Shown: piece by piece, positions 8,580-17,117 of the stretch | How positions within the stretch are numbered: the stretch's first letter is position 1 | How the letters are laid out: each line of letters opens with the position of its first letter | NCBI GenBank assembly: GCA_020852815.1 | Contig: JADZAN010000001.1 | Span: 124,001-188,000, forward strand | Origin: Gemmatimonadaceae bacterium | GTDB lineage: Bacteria > Gemmatimonadota > Gemmatimonadetes > Gemmatimonadales > Gemmatimonadaceae | DNA length: 64,000 bases | Direction of reading: 5' to 3' | Notes under the pieces: model-generated | Seen by the model: the letters and a program-made list of their open reading frames with translations, nothing else | The model's database searches: none | Told to the model about the DNA's origin: nothing | Made by a program: the position numbers and the translations under genes

Positions 8580-9866
8580 ATGAGGACCATACTTCGCGCC
8601 ACGGCATGGCTGGCGGGGAGCGCACTCGCGCTCACTCTCCCTCGCATCGTCGCCGCACAGACCATCGCCATCACCGGGGCCAGGGTCTTCCCGGTGAGCG
8701 GCCCTCCAATCGAGGGCGGCACGGTCCTCCTGCGCGATGGAAAGATCGTCGCCGTCGGGAGCAACGTCTCCGTTCCGACCGATGCGCAGCGCATCGACGC
8801 TGCCGGCAAGTGGGTCACGCCCGGCATCTTCAACGCCACCACCTCCCTGGGCCTCACGGAAATCGGCGCCGTGGACGAGACGGTCGACGTGAGCGCGCGC
8901 GGGCAGGGCGACGGATTCGTCCCGTCGCTGCGCGTCTGGGACGGCTTCAATGCCGCCTCGGCGCTGCTGCAGGTGACGCGCAACGACGGGATCACCACCG
9001 CGGGGCTCGTCCCGCGCGGGGGGCTCATCGCCGGACAGGGCGCCGTCGTGGTCCTTGGCGACGGCTCGTTAGGCGATGTCCTGCTCAAGGGGCCGGCCGC
9101 GATGTTCGCCGACATCGCGTCCAAGGGGAACGACCGCGGTGCCTCTCGCGCCGAGGTGTACCAGCGCCTGCGCGCCGTCCTGGCCGAGGCGCGCGACTGG
9201 CCAAAGCGGCGCAACCGGTACGATGCGAACGGGTCGCGTCCGCTCGCGGCGCGCCCGGTGGACCTCGAGGCGCTGCAACCCGTCGTGCGGGGCGAGATCC
9301 CGCTGGCGATCGAGGCCGACCGGGCGAGCGACCTCCTCGTCGCGCTCGACATCGCGCGCGAATTCAACCTGAAGCTCGCGCTGACGTCGGCGTCGGAGGG
9401 GTGGAAGGTGGCGGAGCAGATTGCCGCCGCGAAGGCCTACGTGCTGGTGGGGGCGCTGAACAATATCCCGCGCGACTTCGCCATCCTCGGGGCGCGACAG
9501 GAGAACGCCGCGCTACTGCAGAAGGCGGGGGCGCGCGTGGTGATCGCGGGCGGCGCCGACGCCTTCAACGCGCGCAACGTGAAGTACGAGGCGGGAGTGG
9601 CCGTTGCCTTCGGGATGCCGTGGGACGCGGCGCTCCGCGCGGTGACGCTCACACCGGCTGAGCTGTATGGGGTGGCGGACCGCGTGGGTTCGCTGCAGCC
9701 CGGGCGTGACGCAACGCTGGTGATCTGGAGCGGCGACCCGTTCGAGCTGTACACGCACGCCGAGAAGGTGTACGTGCGCGGCCGCGAGGTGCAACGCCCG
9801 TCGCGGCAGGATGATCTGATGCGTCGCTACAAGACCCTTCCGCCCGACTATCGCGCCCGGCCGTAG
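8580..9866 (+). CDS. Exported amidohydrolase paralogue lacking the HxH metal motif
   Basis: About 428 residues with a Sec signal peptide (AGSALALTL...VAAQ). The fold matches the preceding gene: LLRDGKIVAVGSN near the start and LQPGRDATLVIWSGDPFELY near the end align with it. At the position of the neighbour's DTHSHLG it reads NATTSLGL (about residue 84), so the two metal-binding histidines are gone. It may be a pseudo-enzyme or structural partner of the upstream gene, or use another metal arrangement. The start at 8580 is one base after the upstream stop. Confidence 0.8.
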   Translation: MRTILRATAWLAGSALALTLPRIVAAQTIAITGARVFPVSGPPIEGGTVLLRDGKIVAVGSNVSVPTDAQRIDAAGKWVTPGIFNATTSLGLTEIGAVDETVDVSARGQGDGFVPSLRVWDGFNAASALLQVTRNDGITTAGLVPRGGLIAGQGAVVVLGDGSLGDVLLKGPAAMFADIASKGNDRGASRAEVYQRLRAVLAEARDWPKRRNRYDANGSRPLAARPVDLEALQPVVRGEIPLAIEADRASDLLVALDIAREFNLKLALTSASEGWKVAEQIAAAKAYVLVGALNNIPRDFAILGARQENAALLQKAGARVVIAGGADAFNARNVKYEAGVAVAFGMPWDAALRAVTLTPAELYGVADRVGSLQPGRDATLVIWSGDPFELYTHAEKVYVRGREVQRPSRQDDLMRRYKTLPPDYRARP

Positions 9867-9915
9867 CCGCGAGGTCGCTCAAGGTTCACGAACGTCGCCG
9901 CCGCCCTGCCACGTT

Positions 9916-10332
9916 TCAGCTGGCGGGCGGCGGGGCGTCGGGTGCCGGGCGCGCCGCGGCATCCGGTGCGGCGGCGTGATCGTCTGTCGCCGCGGGTGGA
10001 ACGCCCTCCGCGTCAGCGGGCGGGGCATCGCCGACGGGGACGTCCTCGCGCGTGACGTTGCGCCCGGTGAGCGCGCGCATGCGATCCTCCAGCTCGGCGA
10101 GTTCCTCCTCGCGCGAGCGCACGGCATCCACCAGGCGGGCAATCATGTGGTCGTTGGGCGTCTCCTTCCCCGTGCGGGAACGATAGACGGCGTAGCCTAA
10201 CGACTGGGCGGCACGGTCGACGAACTGCCGGGCGCGGAAGACCTCGAGGCGCAGCTTTCCCTCATCCAGTGCGCCCTGCGCCGCCTTGCCGGCGCGATCG
10301 AGTTCGGTGCGCAACTTGTTCCAGATCGCCAT
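9916..10332 (-). CDS. Conserved-looking hypothetical protein, helical with acidic Ala/Pro tail
   Basis: 138 residues with no recognised family. The N-terminal half (MAIWNKLRTELDRAGKAAQ onward) is amphipathic helix. A central RSREEELAELEDRMRAL stretch could be coiled coil. The last 45 residues are Ala/Pro/Asp-rich and probably disordered. There is no signal peptide or membrane segment. The ATG at 10332 is chosen because coding character begins there; the open frame upstream is Arg-rich and unlikely. Confidence 0.65.
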   Translation of the reverse strand: MAIWNKLRTELDRAGKAAQGALDEGKLRLEVFRARQFVDRAAQSLGYAVYRSRTGKETPNDHMIARLVDAVRSREEELAELEDRMRALTGRNVTREDVPVGDAPPADAEGVPPAATDDHAAAPDAAARPAPDAPPPAS

Positions 10333-10470
10333 GGCCCCACCCTCGCCGGTGTCCGGTCGTCGACGCGCAGTCCTTCGCCCCGAGTGGGCACCACCGCGCA
10401 CAGTGACCCTACGCAACTACAACATGGGTGGTTCCACAGGGCCCGCAATGGGTGCTCGGCATCCGACAAT

Positions 10471-10498
10471 GAAAACGCCCCCGGATTCCGGGGGCGTT
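10471..10498 (-). terminator. Intrinsic terminator of rplU-rpmA
   Basis: AACGCCCCCGG and CCGGGGGCGTT form a perfect 11-bp stem with a 3-base loop. On the minus strand the stem runs into a TTTT tract. It lies 37 bases after the rpmA stop and is the best intrinsic terminator in the window. Confidence 0.88.
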
Positions 10499-10534
10499 GC
10501 AAGGCGGCACGTGCCAGCGGACCGCGCGTGTCGC

Positions 10535-10813
10535 TTACGCGGCGGGAACCGTCTCCGTCGGGAACGGGTCGACGCTCACCTGCTGGCGCTTCTTGTCCTT
10601 GTGGTGGAAGCGCACGACGCCGTCGACGAGGGCGTAGATGGTGTAGTCAGTCCCGAGGCCGACGTTGCGCCCGGGATGCCACTTGGTGCCGCACTGGCGC
10701 ACGATGATGTTGCCGGCGCGGACGGCTTCGCCGCCGTACTTCTTGATGCCGCGGTACTTCGGGTTGCTGTCGCGCCCGTTGCGGGACGAGCCGACGCCCT
10801 TCTTGTGTGCCAT
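10535..10813 (-). CDS. rpmA: 50S ribosomal protein L27
   Basis: 92 residues. The N-terminus [16 protein letters not shown] and the segment [18 protein letters not shown] are diagnostic of bacterial L27, whose N-terminal tail reaches the peptidyl transferase centre. There is no cleavable N-terminal extension of the Firmicutes type. It sits 12 bases after rplU in the standard order, and an intrinsic terminator follows. Confidence 0.97.
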   Translation of the reverse strand: MAHKKGVGSSRNGRDSNPKYRGIKKYGGEAVRAGNIIVRQCGTKWHPGRNVGLGTDYTIYALVDGVVRFHHKDKKRQQVSVDPFPTETVPAA

Positions 10814-10825
10814 GGGATCCTCTCG

Positions 10826-11143
10826 TCAGCCGAGCGTGATGTCCTTGATGCGCACTTCCGTGAACGCCTGCCGGTGCCCCTGCTTGCGGGCGTAGTTCTT
10901 CCGGCGCTTGAACTTGAAGACGACGATCTTGTCGCCGAGACCATGCTTCACGATCTCACCGGTCACCTTGGCGCCGGAGAGGTACGGAACGCCGGTACGG
11001 ACGGTCGAGCCGTCGGAGCCGAGCAGCACTTCGTTGAATTCGACCGCGGCGCCGGCGTCGCCGGGGAGCGTGGCGACGCGGAGCGTCGTCCCGGGCTGCA
11101 CCCGATACTGCTTGCCGCCGGTGCGGATGATGGCGTAAGTCAT
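10826..11143 (-). CDS. rplU: 50S ribosomal protein L21
   Basis: 105 residues. [18 protein letters not shown] at the N-terminus and [16 protein letters not shown] near the C-terminus are the L21 signature. The ATG at 11143 is chosen over a GTG two codons upstream because it gives the canonical start. A sigma-70-like promoter lies about 35 bases upstream. It is co-transcribed with rpmA. Confidence 0.97.
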   Translation of the reverse strand: MTYAIIRTGGKQYRVQPGTTLRVATLPGDAGAAVEFNEVLLGSDGSTVRTGVPYLSGAKVTGEIVKHGLGDKIVVFKFKRRKNYARKQGHRQAFTEVRIKDITLG

Positions 11144-11176
11144 GGTCACGAAACGGAAAATGAATGCGAGCCCGAA

Positions 11177-11205
11177 AAGCTAGTCGTGGCAAAGGGTTCG
11201 GTCAA
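11177..11205 (-). promoter_or_regulatory. Sigma-70-type promoter for rplU-rpmA
   Basis: On the minus strand TTGACC (11200-11205) and TAGCTT (11177-11182) are separated by 17 bases. The predicted start near 11170 leaves a leader of about 27 bases with no obvious Shine-Dalgarno sequence. Confidence 0.55.
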
Positions 11206-11210
11206 CCGCC

Positions 11211-11264
11211 CTAGCGGTGGTTTCAACACCGCTAGCCGCGCCGTTGCCGGCGCAGCACGCCGGC
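11211..11264 (-). other. Two hairpins between rng and rplU
   Basis: CTAGCGGTG pairs perfectly with CACCGCTAG (11211-11235, 7-base loop), directly next to the rplU -35 element. A second stem, GCCGGCG with CGCCGGC, lies at 11246-11264. They follow the rng stop by about 30 bases, so they may end the rng transcript. The first could also be a binding site affecting the rplU promoter. Neither is followed by a T-run. Confidence 0.45.
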
Positions 11265-11292
11265 GCTGCGGCTACCGGTCTCTCAACCACCC

Positions 11293-12855
11293 TCAGGCCA
11301 CCGAATACTGCTGCGTCACGTCGCGCCCAGCCCCCTTCACCACCAGCTTGAACTCGTCAGGGCGCAGCAGCGGGTCGTCGCGCATCTCGACGGTGAATCC
11401 GGCCGACTTCTCCAGCTTCCGCAGGTAGTCCTTCTCCTGGTCCAGCACGTAAAGCGCCACCTCGGGGTGCAGCTTCACCACCAGTTGCTCGCGCCGCCCC
11501 TCCACCGCCATGCGCTTCACCGACCGCTCCACCCGCCGCACGATGGTCTCCGGGGTGAAGACGCGTCCGGTTCCGTTGCACGTCGGGCACGCCTCGGTCA
11601 TCTGCTGGAGATGGCTCTGCCGCACTCGCTGCCGCGTCATCTCGACGAGCCCCAGGTCGGAGACCGGGAAAGCCTTGGTCCGCGCCCGGTCGCGCCCCAG
11701 GTGTGTCCGCAGCTCCTGGAGGACACGGTCCCGGTTGGACTTGGTCTCCATGTCGATGAAATCGCAGACGATGATCCCTCCCATGTCGCGTAGGCGGATC
11801 TGCCGGGCGACCTCGCGGGCCGCCTCGACGTTCGTCTTGAGGATGGTCTTCTCCGGGTCCTTCTTCCCCGTGAAGCGCCCCGAATTGACGTCGATCGAGA
11901 CCAGCGCCTCGGTTGGCTCGATGATCAGGTAACCGCCCGAGGGGAGTTCGCAGCGACGCTTGAACAGGTCGCGAATCTCCGTCTCGATGTCGGCCTTGTC
12001 GAAGAGCGGGACGTTCCCTTCGTACAGCTGCACGCGCTCGATCAGCTCAGGGGCGATCCCCTTGAGGTACTCGACGATCTCGTTGAAGACCTGCTTCGAG
12101 TCCACCTGGATCTTCTCGACCTTGGTGGAAAAGATGTCGCGGATGATCCCTCGCGTGAGCGACGTCTCGCGATGCAGTTGCACCGGGGCGCGAACGAAGG
12201 TGGTCTTCTTCTTCACCCGCTTCCACGTGGCCATGAGCGTGTTGAGCTCGCGCTGGAACGCCTCCGGGGTGGCGTCCTCGCCCACGGTACGCACGATGAC
12301 GCCGCCCGACTTTGGCGGGAGGATTGCCTCCACCTGCTCCCGCAGGCGCGAGCGCTCCGTCCGGTCGCCGATCTTCCGGCTCACCCCGACGCGCGAGGCG
12401 TGCGGCATGTAGACGAGAAATCGCCCCGCCAGCGACACCTCGGCGGTCACCCGGGGGCCCTTGGTCGAGATGGGCTCCTTGGAGACCTGCACGATGAGGG
12501 TATCGCCCTTCTTGAGGACATCCTGGATGGGGGGAGCCTTGGCGCGGCGCGAGCGGCGCGGCGCGTCCTCGGATTCCTCCCCTTCCTCGCCCTCGTCACC
12601 GTCCTCGTCGCCCTCCTCCTCGGCGCCGGGCACGACCGTGTCCGACGCGTGGAGGAACGCGCTTTTCTCGGTCCCGATGTCGACGAAGGCGGCCTGGATC
12701 CCCGGCTGCACCGCCTCGACCTTGCCCAGGAAGATGTCGCCGACCATCCGTCGTGTATCCGGACGGTCGACCAGGAGCTCAACGAGTTGGTCGTCCTCGA
12801 TGATGGCGACGCGGATTTCCCGCGACGTCGAACTGATGAGTATCTCGCGTTTCAT
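11293..12855 (-). CDS. rng: Ribonuclease G (RNase E/G family)
   Basis: A single-strand endoribonuclease of 520 residues acting in rRNA maturation and mRNA decay. An N-terminal S1 domain (about 35-145) is interrupted by a very acidic insert (GDEDGDEGEEGEE, about 82-95). The catalytic DNase I-like domain has SIDVNSGRFTG near 320 and the second acidic motif CDFIDME near 363. The Zn-link CPTCNGTG, which joins dimers into tetramers in RNase E, is near 421. The length lacks the long scaffold tail of RNase E. A leader hairpin and a good ribosome binding site (GAGAGGGGA) precede the ATG. Confidence 0.95.
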   Translation of the reverse strand: MKREILISSTSREIRVAIIEDDQLVELLVDRPDTRRMVGDIFLGKVEAVQPGIQAAFVDIGTEKSAFLHASDTVVPGAEEEGDEDGDEGEEGEESEDAPRRSRRAKAPPIQDVLKKGDTLIVQVSKEPISTKGPRVTAEVSLAGRFLVYMPHASRVGVSRKIGDRTERSRLREQVEAILPPKSGGVIVRTVGEDATPEAFQRELNTLMATWKRVKKKTTFVRAPVQLHRETSLTRGIIRDIFSTKVEKIQVDSKQVFNEIVEYLKGIAPELIERVQLYEGNVPLFDKADIETEIRDLFKRRCELPSGGYLIIEPTEALVSIDVNSGRFTGKKDPEKTILKTNVEAAREVARQIRLRDMGGIIVCDFIDMETKSNRDRVLQELRTHLGRDRARTKAFPVSDLGLVEMTRQRVRQSHLQQMTEACPTCNGTGRVFTPETIVRRVERSVKRMAVEGRREQLVVKLHPEVALYVLDQEKDYLRKLEKSAGFTVEMRDDPLLRPDEFKLVVKGAGRDVTQQYSVA

Positions 12856-12870
12856 CGGAAGTCCCCTCTC

Positions 12871-12901
12871 GCCAGTGCCCTCGCGACTCGAGGGCGCTGG
12901 C
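12871..12901 (-). promoter_or_regulatory. Leader hairpin immediately upstream of rng
   Basis: Thirteen-base arms (12871-12883 and 12889-12901) pair around a 5-base loop with one internal mismatch on the rng mRNA. The hairpin sits directly before the GAGAGGGGA ribosome binding site. RNase E mRNA in enterobacteria is autoregulated through leader hairpins, so this may be a self-control element. Confidence 0.5.
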
Positions 12902-13290
12902 GGAGCGGACGCATGAGAGGGTGGGTGCGCTCCCGGGGCGCAGCGCGGCCCCCCCGAAGAGACGCGTGCGACGATGATTTTGCCTGACGGCGCGCGCGAT
13001 CGTACACGTCGCGGTCGTCACCACTGGGCGCCAACGTGCCGCAGGCGGCAACGACGTGCACCCGTGGATGATGCAACCCGACGTGCGATGCCAGGGAGTC
13101 ACCCCCGAAACACGCACCACAGCAGCGGCCGGTCCGGTGCGAGGCGACACGCGCCCCGCCGGTCTCGGCGTGAAGAGCCGGACGTGCGCGAGTCGCGCGC
13201 GCGCCCGTGAAACAGCGGAAAGTCGTACCATGACGCGCGCGACCCCGGCGGAGACGCGACGAACCAGGGTGGCGAGTGCCGCCCCCTGCC
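12902..13290. other. Long intergenic region, no gene recognised
   Basis: About 390 bases between the isoprenylcysteine-methyltransferase-like gene and the rng leader. Only arginine-rich overlapping frames occur, which look like GC-rich chance ORFs. I could not recognise an RNase P, tmRNA or SRP RNA signature. A short palindrome (GCGCTCCCGGGGCGC, near 12926) is present. It probably contains the rng promoter, which I cannot place. Confidence 0.5.
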
Positions 13291-13845
13291 TCATCCGATC
13301 ACTCCGCGAAGTCGCAAGACCAACCATGTCATGCCTGCAAGATAGCCAAGGAGCGCCTTCCATTCGCCATGCCGCATGTAGAGCGCGGGGCTGAAGGCAG
13401 TTCCCTCCTCCCCTCCCGTCCCCTTCCACGCGGTGAGCCGGGGGAAGAACGCCGGGACGTTGCGCTCGAAGTCGGGATAGCCCTCCGGGAACATCTCGAG
13501 GATCTTGGCGCGCTCGCGGGCGATGGTTGGCCCGTAGATCAGCACCCAGAAGAGGCCAACGAACAACAGCAGCGCCCAGTGTGCGGCGATGGCGAAGCCG
13601 CAGGCGATGAGGAAGCTCCCGAAGTAGAGCGGATTCCGTGTGTGTGCGTACGGTCCCGTGGTGGCCAGCTTGTCGTTCTTGATGATGTGCCCGGCGGCCC
13701 ACGCCCTCACGAGGACGCCGACGAATGCCACGACCGCCCCGAGGAGCAGCGTGCGCTCGCTGGGACGCGCGAATGCGAGGTACAGCCCGCCCACCACGAA
13801 GCCAAGCGGGAGGCGGAGCCGCGTGGCAAGCCTGGACAGCGTCAC
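13291..13845 (-). CDS. Isoprenylcysteine/phospholipid methyltransferase family membrane protein
   Basis: 184 residues with four or so hydrophobic segments. It has the ICMT/PEMT C-terminal SAM-binding pattern: [16 protein letters not shown] (about residues 65-80) and [16 protein letters not shown] near 130. This family methylates small or prenylated substrates at the membrane; the substrate here is unknown. The GTG start at 13845 overlaps the acyl-CoA dehydrogenase stop (GTGA), so the two are translationally coupled. Confidence 0.78.
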   Translation of the reverse strand: MTLSRLATRLRLPLGFVVGGLYLAFARPSERTLLLGAVVAFVGVLVRAWAAGHIIKNDKLATTGPYAHTRNPLYFGSFLIACGFAIAAHWALLLFVGLFWVLIYGPTIARERAKILEMFPEGYPDFERNVPAFFPRLTAWKGTGGEEGTAFSPALYMRHGEWKALLGYLAGMTWLVLRLRGVIG

Positions 13846-15062
13846 GCCGTGACGTCCCGGAGCAGTTCGCGCGCGATGACGAGGCGCTGGATCTCGCTCG
13901 TTCCCTCGCCGATCTCGCAGATCTTGGCGTCGCGCATCATGCGCTCGACGGGATACTCCTTGGTGTAGCCATAGCCGCCGTGCACCTGGATCGCCTTGAT
14001 GGTGGCACGCATGGCCAGCTCGGAGCAGAAGAGCTTGGCCATCGCCGCGGTCTTGGTCACGTTGAGCCCCTTCTGGAGCATGGCGGCGGCGTGATACACG
14101 AGATGCTTCCCCGCCTCGATCTCCGTGGCCATGTCCGCCAGTTGGAACGAGATCCCCTGGAATGAGGCAATCGCCTGCCCGAACTGCTTGCGCACGGTGG
14201 AGTACTTGAGCGCTTCCTCGAAGGCGCCCTCGGCGATTCCTAACGAGAGCGCGGCGATGCCGATGCGCCCGGCGTCGAGCGTGCGCATGAAGTTGGCGAA
14301 GCCCTCGCCCTCGGTGCCGAGGAGGTTTTCCGCCGGGACTTCGACGTCCTCGAAGATCAACTCGCGCGTGTCGGAAGCGCGCCACCCGAGCTTGTCCTCC
14401 TTGCGCCCCGACTTGAAGCCGGGCATGGGGACGAGTTCGTCGGCGTGCCCGATGCCGTGCTCCCGGGCGCGCGCCAGGTCGTCGTTCTGCTTGGTGAGGA
14501 TGAACGACGAGATGCCGCCGCGCGTCCCGCGGGAGGCGTCGGTGACCGCCGTGACGACGAAGATCTCGCCAACGCCGCCGTGCGTGATGAATCGCTTGGA
14601 GCCGTTGAGGACGAAGCGATCGCCCTTCTTCACTGCGGTGGTGCGCGTCCCGCCGGCGTCGCTCCCGGCCGCCTCCTCGGTGAGGCCAAAGCCGCCCATG
14701 ACGCGCCCCGACGCGAGGAGCGGGATGTAGCGCCGCTTTTGGGCGTCGCTGCCGAAGTAGTAGATCGGCGACGTCCCCAGCGTCGTGTGCGCCGACACGG
14801 TGAGGCCGTGCGAGGCGTCGACCTTGGCCAGTTCGTGGATGACGATCATGTAGCTCGTCAGGTCGAGCCCGGCCCCGCCCAGCTCCTCGGGCCAGGGGAC
14901 GCCGAGGAGTCCCAGTTCGCCCATCTTGGCGATGTTCTCCCACGGAAACTCGGCGATGGCATCGTACCTGGCGGCGACCGGAGCGACTTCGTCGCGGGCG
15001 AAGGCCCGCACCATGTCGCGGACCTGATAGTGCTGCTCGGAGAAGTACTGGGAGTCGTCCAT
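13842..15062 (-). CDS. Acyl-CoA dehydrogenase
   Basis: An FAD enzyme of about 406 residues that introduces a double bond into acyl-CoA. The FAD/substrate motif [15 protein letters not shown] is near residue 135. The catalytic glutamate lies in [13 protein letters not shown] near 385, the position used by short-chain and butyryl-CoA dehydrogenases. There is an insertion of charged residues (about 200-225) before the FEDVEVP strand. The ATG at 15062 gives the normal [12 protein letters not shown]-terminus; the frame upstream is unlikely. Given the downstream mutase and carboxylase genes of the window it may act on branched or short acyl-CoA, which is only inference. Confidence 0.92.
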   Translation of the reverse strand: MDDSQYFSEQHYQVRDMVRAFARDEVAPVAARYDAIAEFPWENIAKMGELGLLGVPWPEELGGAGLDLTSYMIVIHELAKVDASHGLTVSAHTTLGTSPIYYFGSDAQKRRYIPLLASGRVMGGFGLTEEAAGSDAGGTRTTAVKKGDRFVLNGSKRFITHGGVGEIFVVTAVTDASRGTRGGISSFILTKQNDDLARAREHGIGHADELVPMPGFKSGRKEDKLGWRASDTRELIFEDVEVPAENLLGTEGEGFANFMRTLDAGRIGIAALSLGIAEGAFEEALKYSTVRKQFGQAIASFQGISFQLADMATEIEAGKHLVYHAAAMLQKGLNVTKTAAMAKLFCSELAMRATIKAIQVHGGYGYTKEYPVERMMRDAKICEIGEGTSEIQRLVIARELLRDVTA

Positions 15063-15232
15063 GCCGTTCTGCGGCGACGCGCGCCGCGGTATGTCGTGAG
15101 AAACGTGGACTGCGAGCGTCGTTCGCGGGGCGCGTCGGCCCTCAGCGCCGGCACTCGACGCCGACATCGCGAGACGCGCCGCCCACGTTGGCGCATCGAA
15201 TACGTAGGCACACGACTCACGCGGCGCGGCGG

Positions 15233-16978
15233 TCACGATGCAAACCCGCAGACGTCACACGCGCCGCAACGAGTCGTGGGCCCGGGATCGCCGAAATATC
15301 GAAGCAGGACCAGTCGGCGGCAACGCGTGGTCTCGACGAGTCGCGCCACCTGCGCGTGCCGCCACAGGTCGCGCGCCTGACGCGTGCCGTGCCGGGAGGC
15401 GAGGCCCTGCAACTCGTCTGGCGAGGGGCGGCGCAGCAGCCGCCATGGCGCGTGTGCCGGGAGCCAGAGGGCGAGCTGCCCTTCCTCCCACCGCGCGAGG
15501 AGTCGCGCCCCGTCACCATCGGGGGCGTAGGCGTCGAGGGCACGGCGCGACATCACCAGGGGCACTCCGTCGCCCACGGAGTCCGAGGCGGCCGGCGCGA
15601 GCGCCGCGCCCTTCGTGCTGCCTGACGAGTGAGGCGGGGCGAGCACGATCTGCTGGAGCGCTTCGGCGTCCGCGTCGCGCGCGGCGGCGAGTGCGGCGAT
15701 GCGCGCCGCTGTGGCGAGGAGGCGCAACTCGCCCGCGGCGAGGCCGGGCGCCAGCGCGCCTGACTCGGTCAGGAGTCGGAGCGCGGCGCCCACGTCGTGA
15801 AGGGAGGCCTGGACGGCGTGCGCGAGGCGTGCGAGCGGCTGGTCGCGCAGGGCGGCGAGCGCGGTCACGGCGCGGCCGTCGCCCAGGAGGTCGACCACGC
15901 GCTGCATGAGGAGCGCCGAGACGCGCGCGTTGGCGATGCGGGCGCGCGCTCGCGCCAGGTCGTTAGGCGCGACGAGGACGTGGCAGTCGGCCGTGGCGCC
16001 GTCGCGACCGCCGCGCCCTGCCTCCTGGTAGTACGCTTCGAGCGTGAGCGGCGGCTCGGCGTGTGCCACGAGTCGCACGTCGGGCTTGTCGACGCCCATC
16101 CCGAAGGCGTTGGTGGCGACGATGATGGCGAGGCGGTTGTCGAGGAAGCGATCCTGCAGGCGGGCGCGCTCGGCGGGGGGGAGCCCGGCATGGAACGGGG
16201 CGACGGCGACGCCCTGGCGGCGAATGGCGCTGGCCAGCTGCTCGGTGGCGCGCCGGGTCGCGGCGTACATCACGGCCGCCCCCGGTGCGCTGCGGGCCAT
16301 CTGGAGGAGTGTCGTTAGGCGTTCGTGCTCGCTCGCGACACGGCGCACGTGCAGCCGGAGGTTGGCGCGATCGAAGCCGCCCGTGATGTGCAACGGGTCG
16401 CGAAGTTGCAGGCGCTGCACGATGTCGCGGGCCGTGCGTGGGGTGGCGGTGGCGGTGAGGGCGATGGTGGGCGGACTGCCGATATCGGCCCGCAGTGCGC
16501 CCAAGGCGAGGTATGCCGGGCGGAACGACTCTCCCCACTCGGAGATGCAATGCGCCTCGTCCACCGCCAGGAGGCGTGGAGCCACACGCGCCAGCCGCGC
16601 GCGCGTGCGCGGGGAGGCGAGCGCCTCTGGCGCGAGGTAGAGGAGGTCGAGCGCCTGGCCGTCGAGGGCGTCCCATGCATCCTCGCGCTGGGCCAGGCTC
16701 ACGGCACCGCTGACCTGCGCCGCGCGGACACCCTTGTGACGCAAGGCGTCGACCTGGTCCTTCATGAGCGCGACGAGCGGCGAGACCACGACGGCAGGCG
16801 ACAGGCCGCAGGCGGCCGGCAGCTGGTAGCAGAGCGACTTTCCGCCGCCGGTGGGGAGGATGACGAGGACGTCGCGCCCGTTGCACACGGCATCGAAGGC
16901 GTTGCGTTGCGCCGGTCGGAGCGCGGAGATGCCGAAGCGCGGGAGCCAGGTCTCCGGCGAGACGAGGGTGTGCGTCAT
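15233..16978 (-). CDS. recQ: RecQ-family ATP-dependent DNA helicase
   Basis: An SF2 3'-5' helicase of about 581 residues. Walker [11 protein letters not shown] is near residue 46, [11 protein letters not shown] near 138, motif [10 protein letters not shown] near 170, and [11 protein letters not shown] with [12 protein letters not shown] in domain 2. The zinc-binding cluster is placed unusually at the very C-terminus ([12 protein letters not shown] to CGACDVCGF). There is a winged-helix-like region but no HRDC domain, so it is a short RecQ. The ATG at 16978 ([11 protein letters not shown]) is preferred to the upstream frame start. Confidence 0.92.
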   Translation of the reverse strand: MTHTLVSPETWLPRFGISALRPAQRNAFDAVCNGRDVLVILPTGGGKSLCYQLPAACGLSPAVVVSPLVALMKDQVDALRHKGVRAAQVSGAVSLAQREDAWDALDGQALDLLYLAPEALASPRTRARLARVAPRLLAVDEAHCISEWGESFRPAYLALGALRADIGSPPTIALTATATPRTARDIVQRLQLRDPLHITGGFDRANLRLHVRRVASEHERLTTLLQMARSAPGAAVMYAATRRATEQLASAIRRQGVAVAPFHAGLPPAERARLQDRFLDNRLAIIVATNAFGMGVDKPDVRLVAHAEPPLTLEAYYQEAGRGGRDGATADCHVLVAPNDLARARARIANARVSALLMQRVVDLLGDGRAVTALAALRDQPLARLAHAVQASLHDVGAALRLLTESGALAPGLAAGELRLLATAARIAALAAARDADAEALQQIVLAPPHSSGSTKGAALAPAASDSVGDGVPLVMSRRALDAYAPDGDGARLLARWEEGQLALWLPAHAPWRLLRRPSPDELQGLASRHGTRQARDLWRHAQVARLVETTRCRRLVLLRYFGDPGPTTRCGACDVCGFAS

Positions 16979-17117
16979 GCCGCACACGCTTGCACCGTGC
17001 GCGCCCCTTACCATCACCAGAATCACATCATATCATGCCAATTCATTGCATCGCGACGCGGCGGAGGGCGAGGAGCCCGGGGCGCGCGATGCCGGCGCCA
17101 CCGCGGCGCTCCACAGC

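Noticed and set aside
12902-13290. Structural RNA (RNase P, tmRNA or SRP RNA) in the long gap
   Set aside because: I looked for their conserved core words and found none that fit.
13291-14943. A 550-codon minus-strand frame fused to the methyltransferase-like protein
   Set aside because: Only the last 184 codons have family motifs; the rest is out-of-frame acyl-CoA dehydrogenase sequence. The GTG at 13845 gives the expected size.
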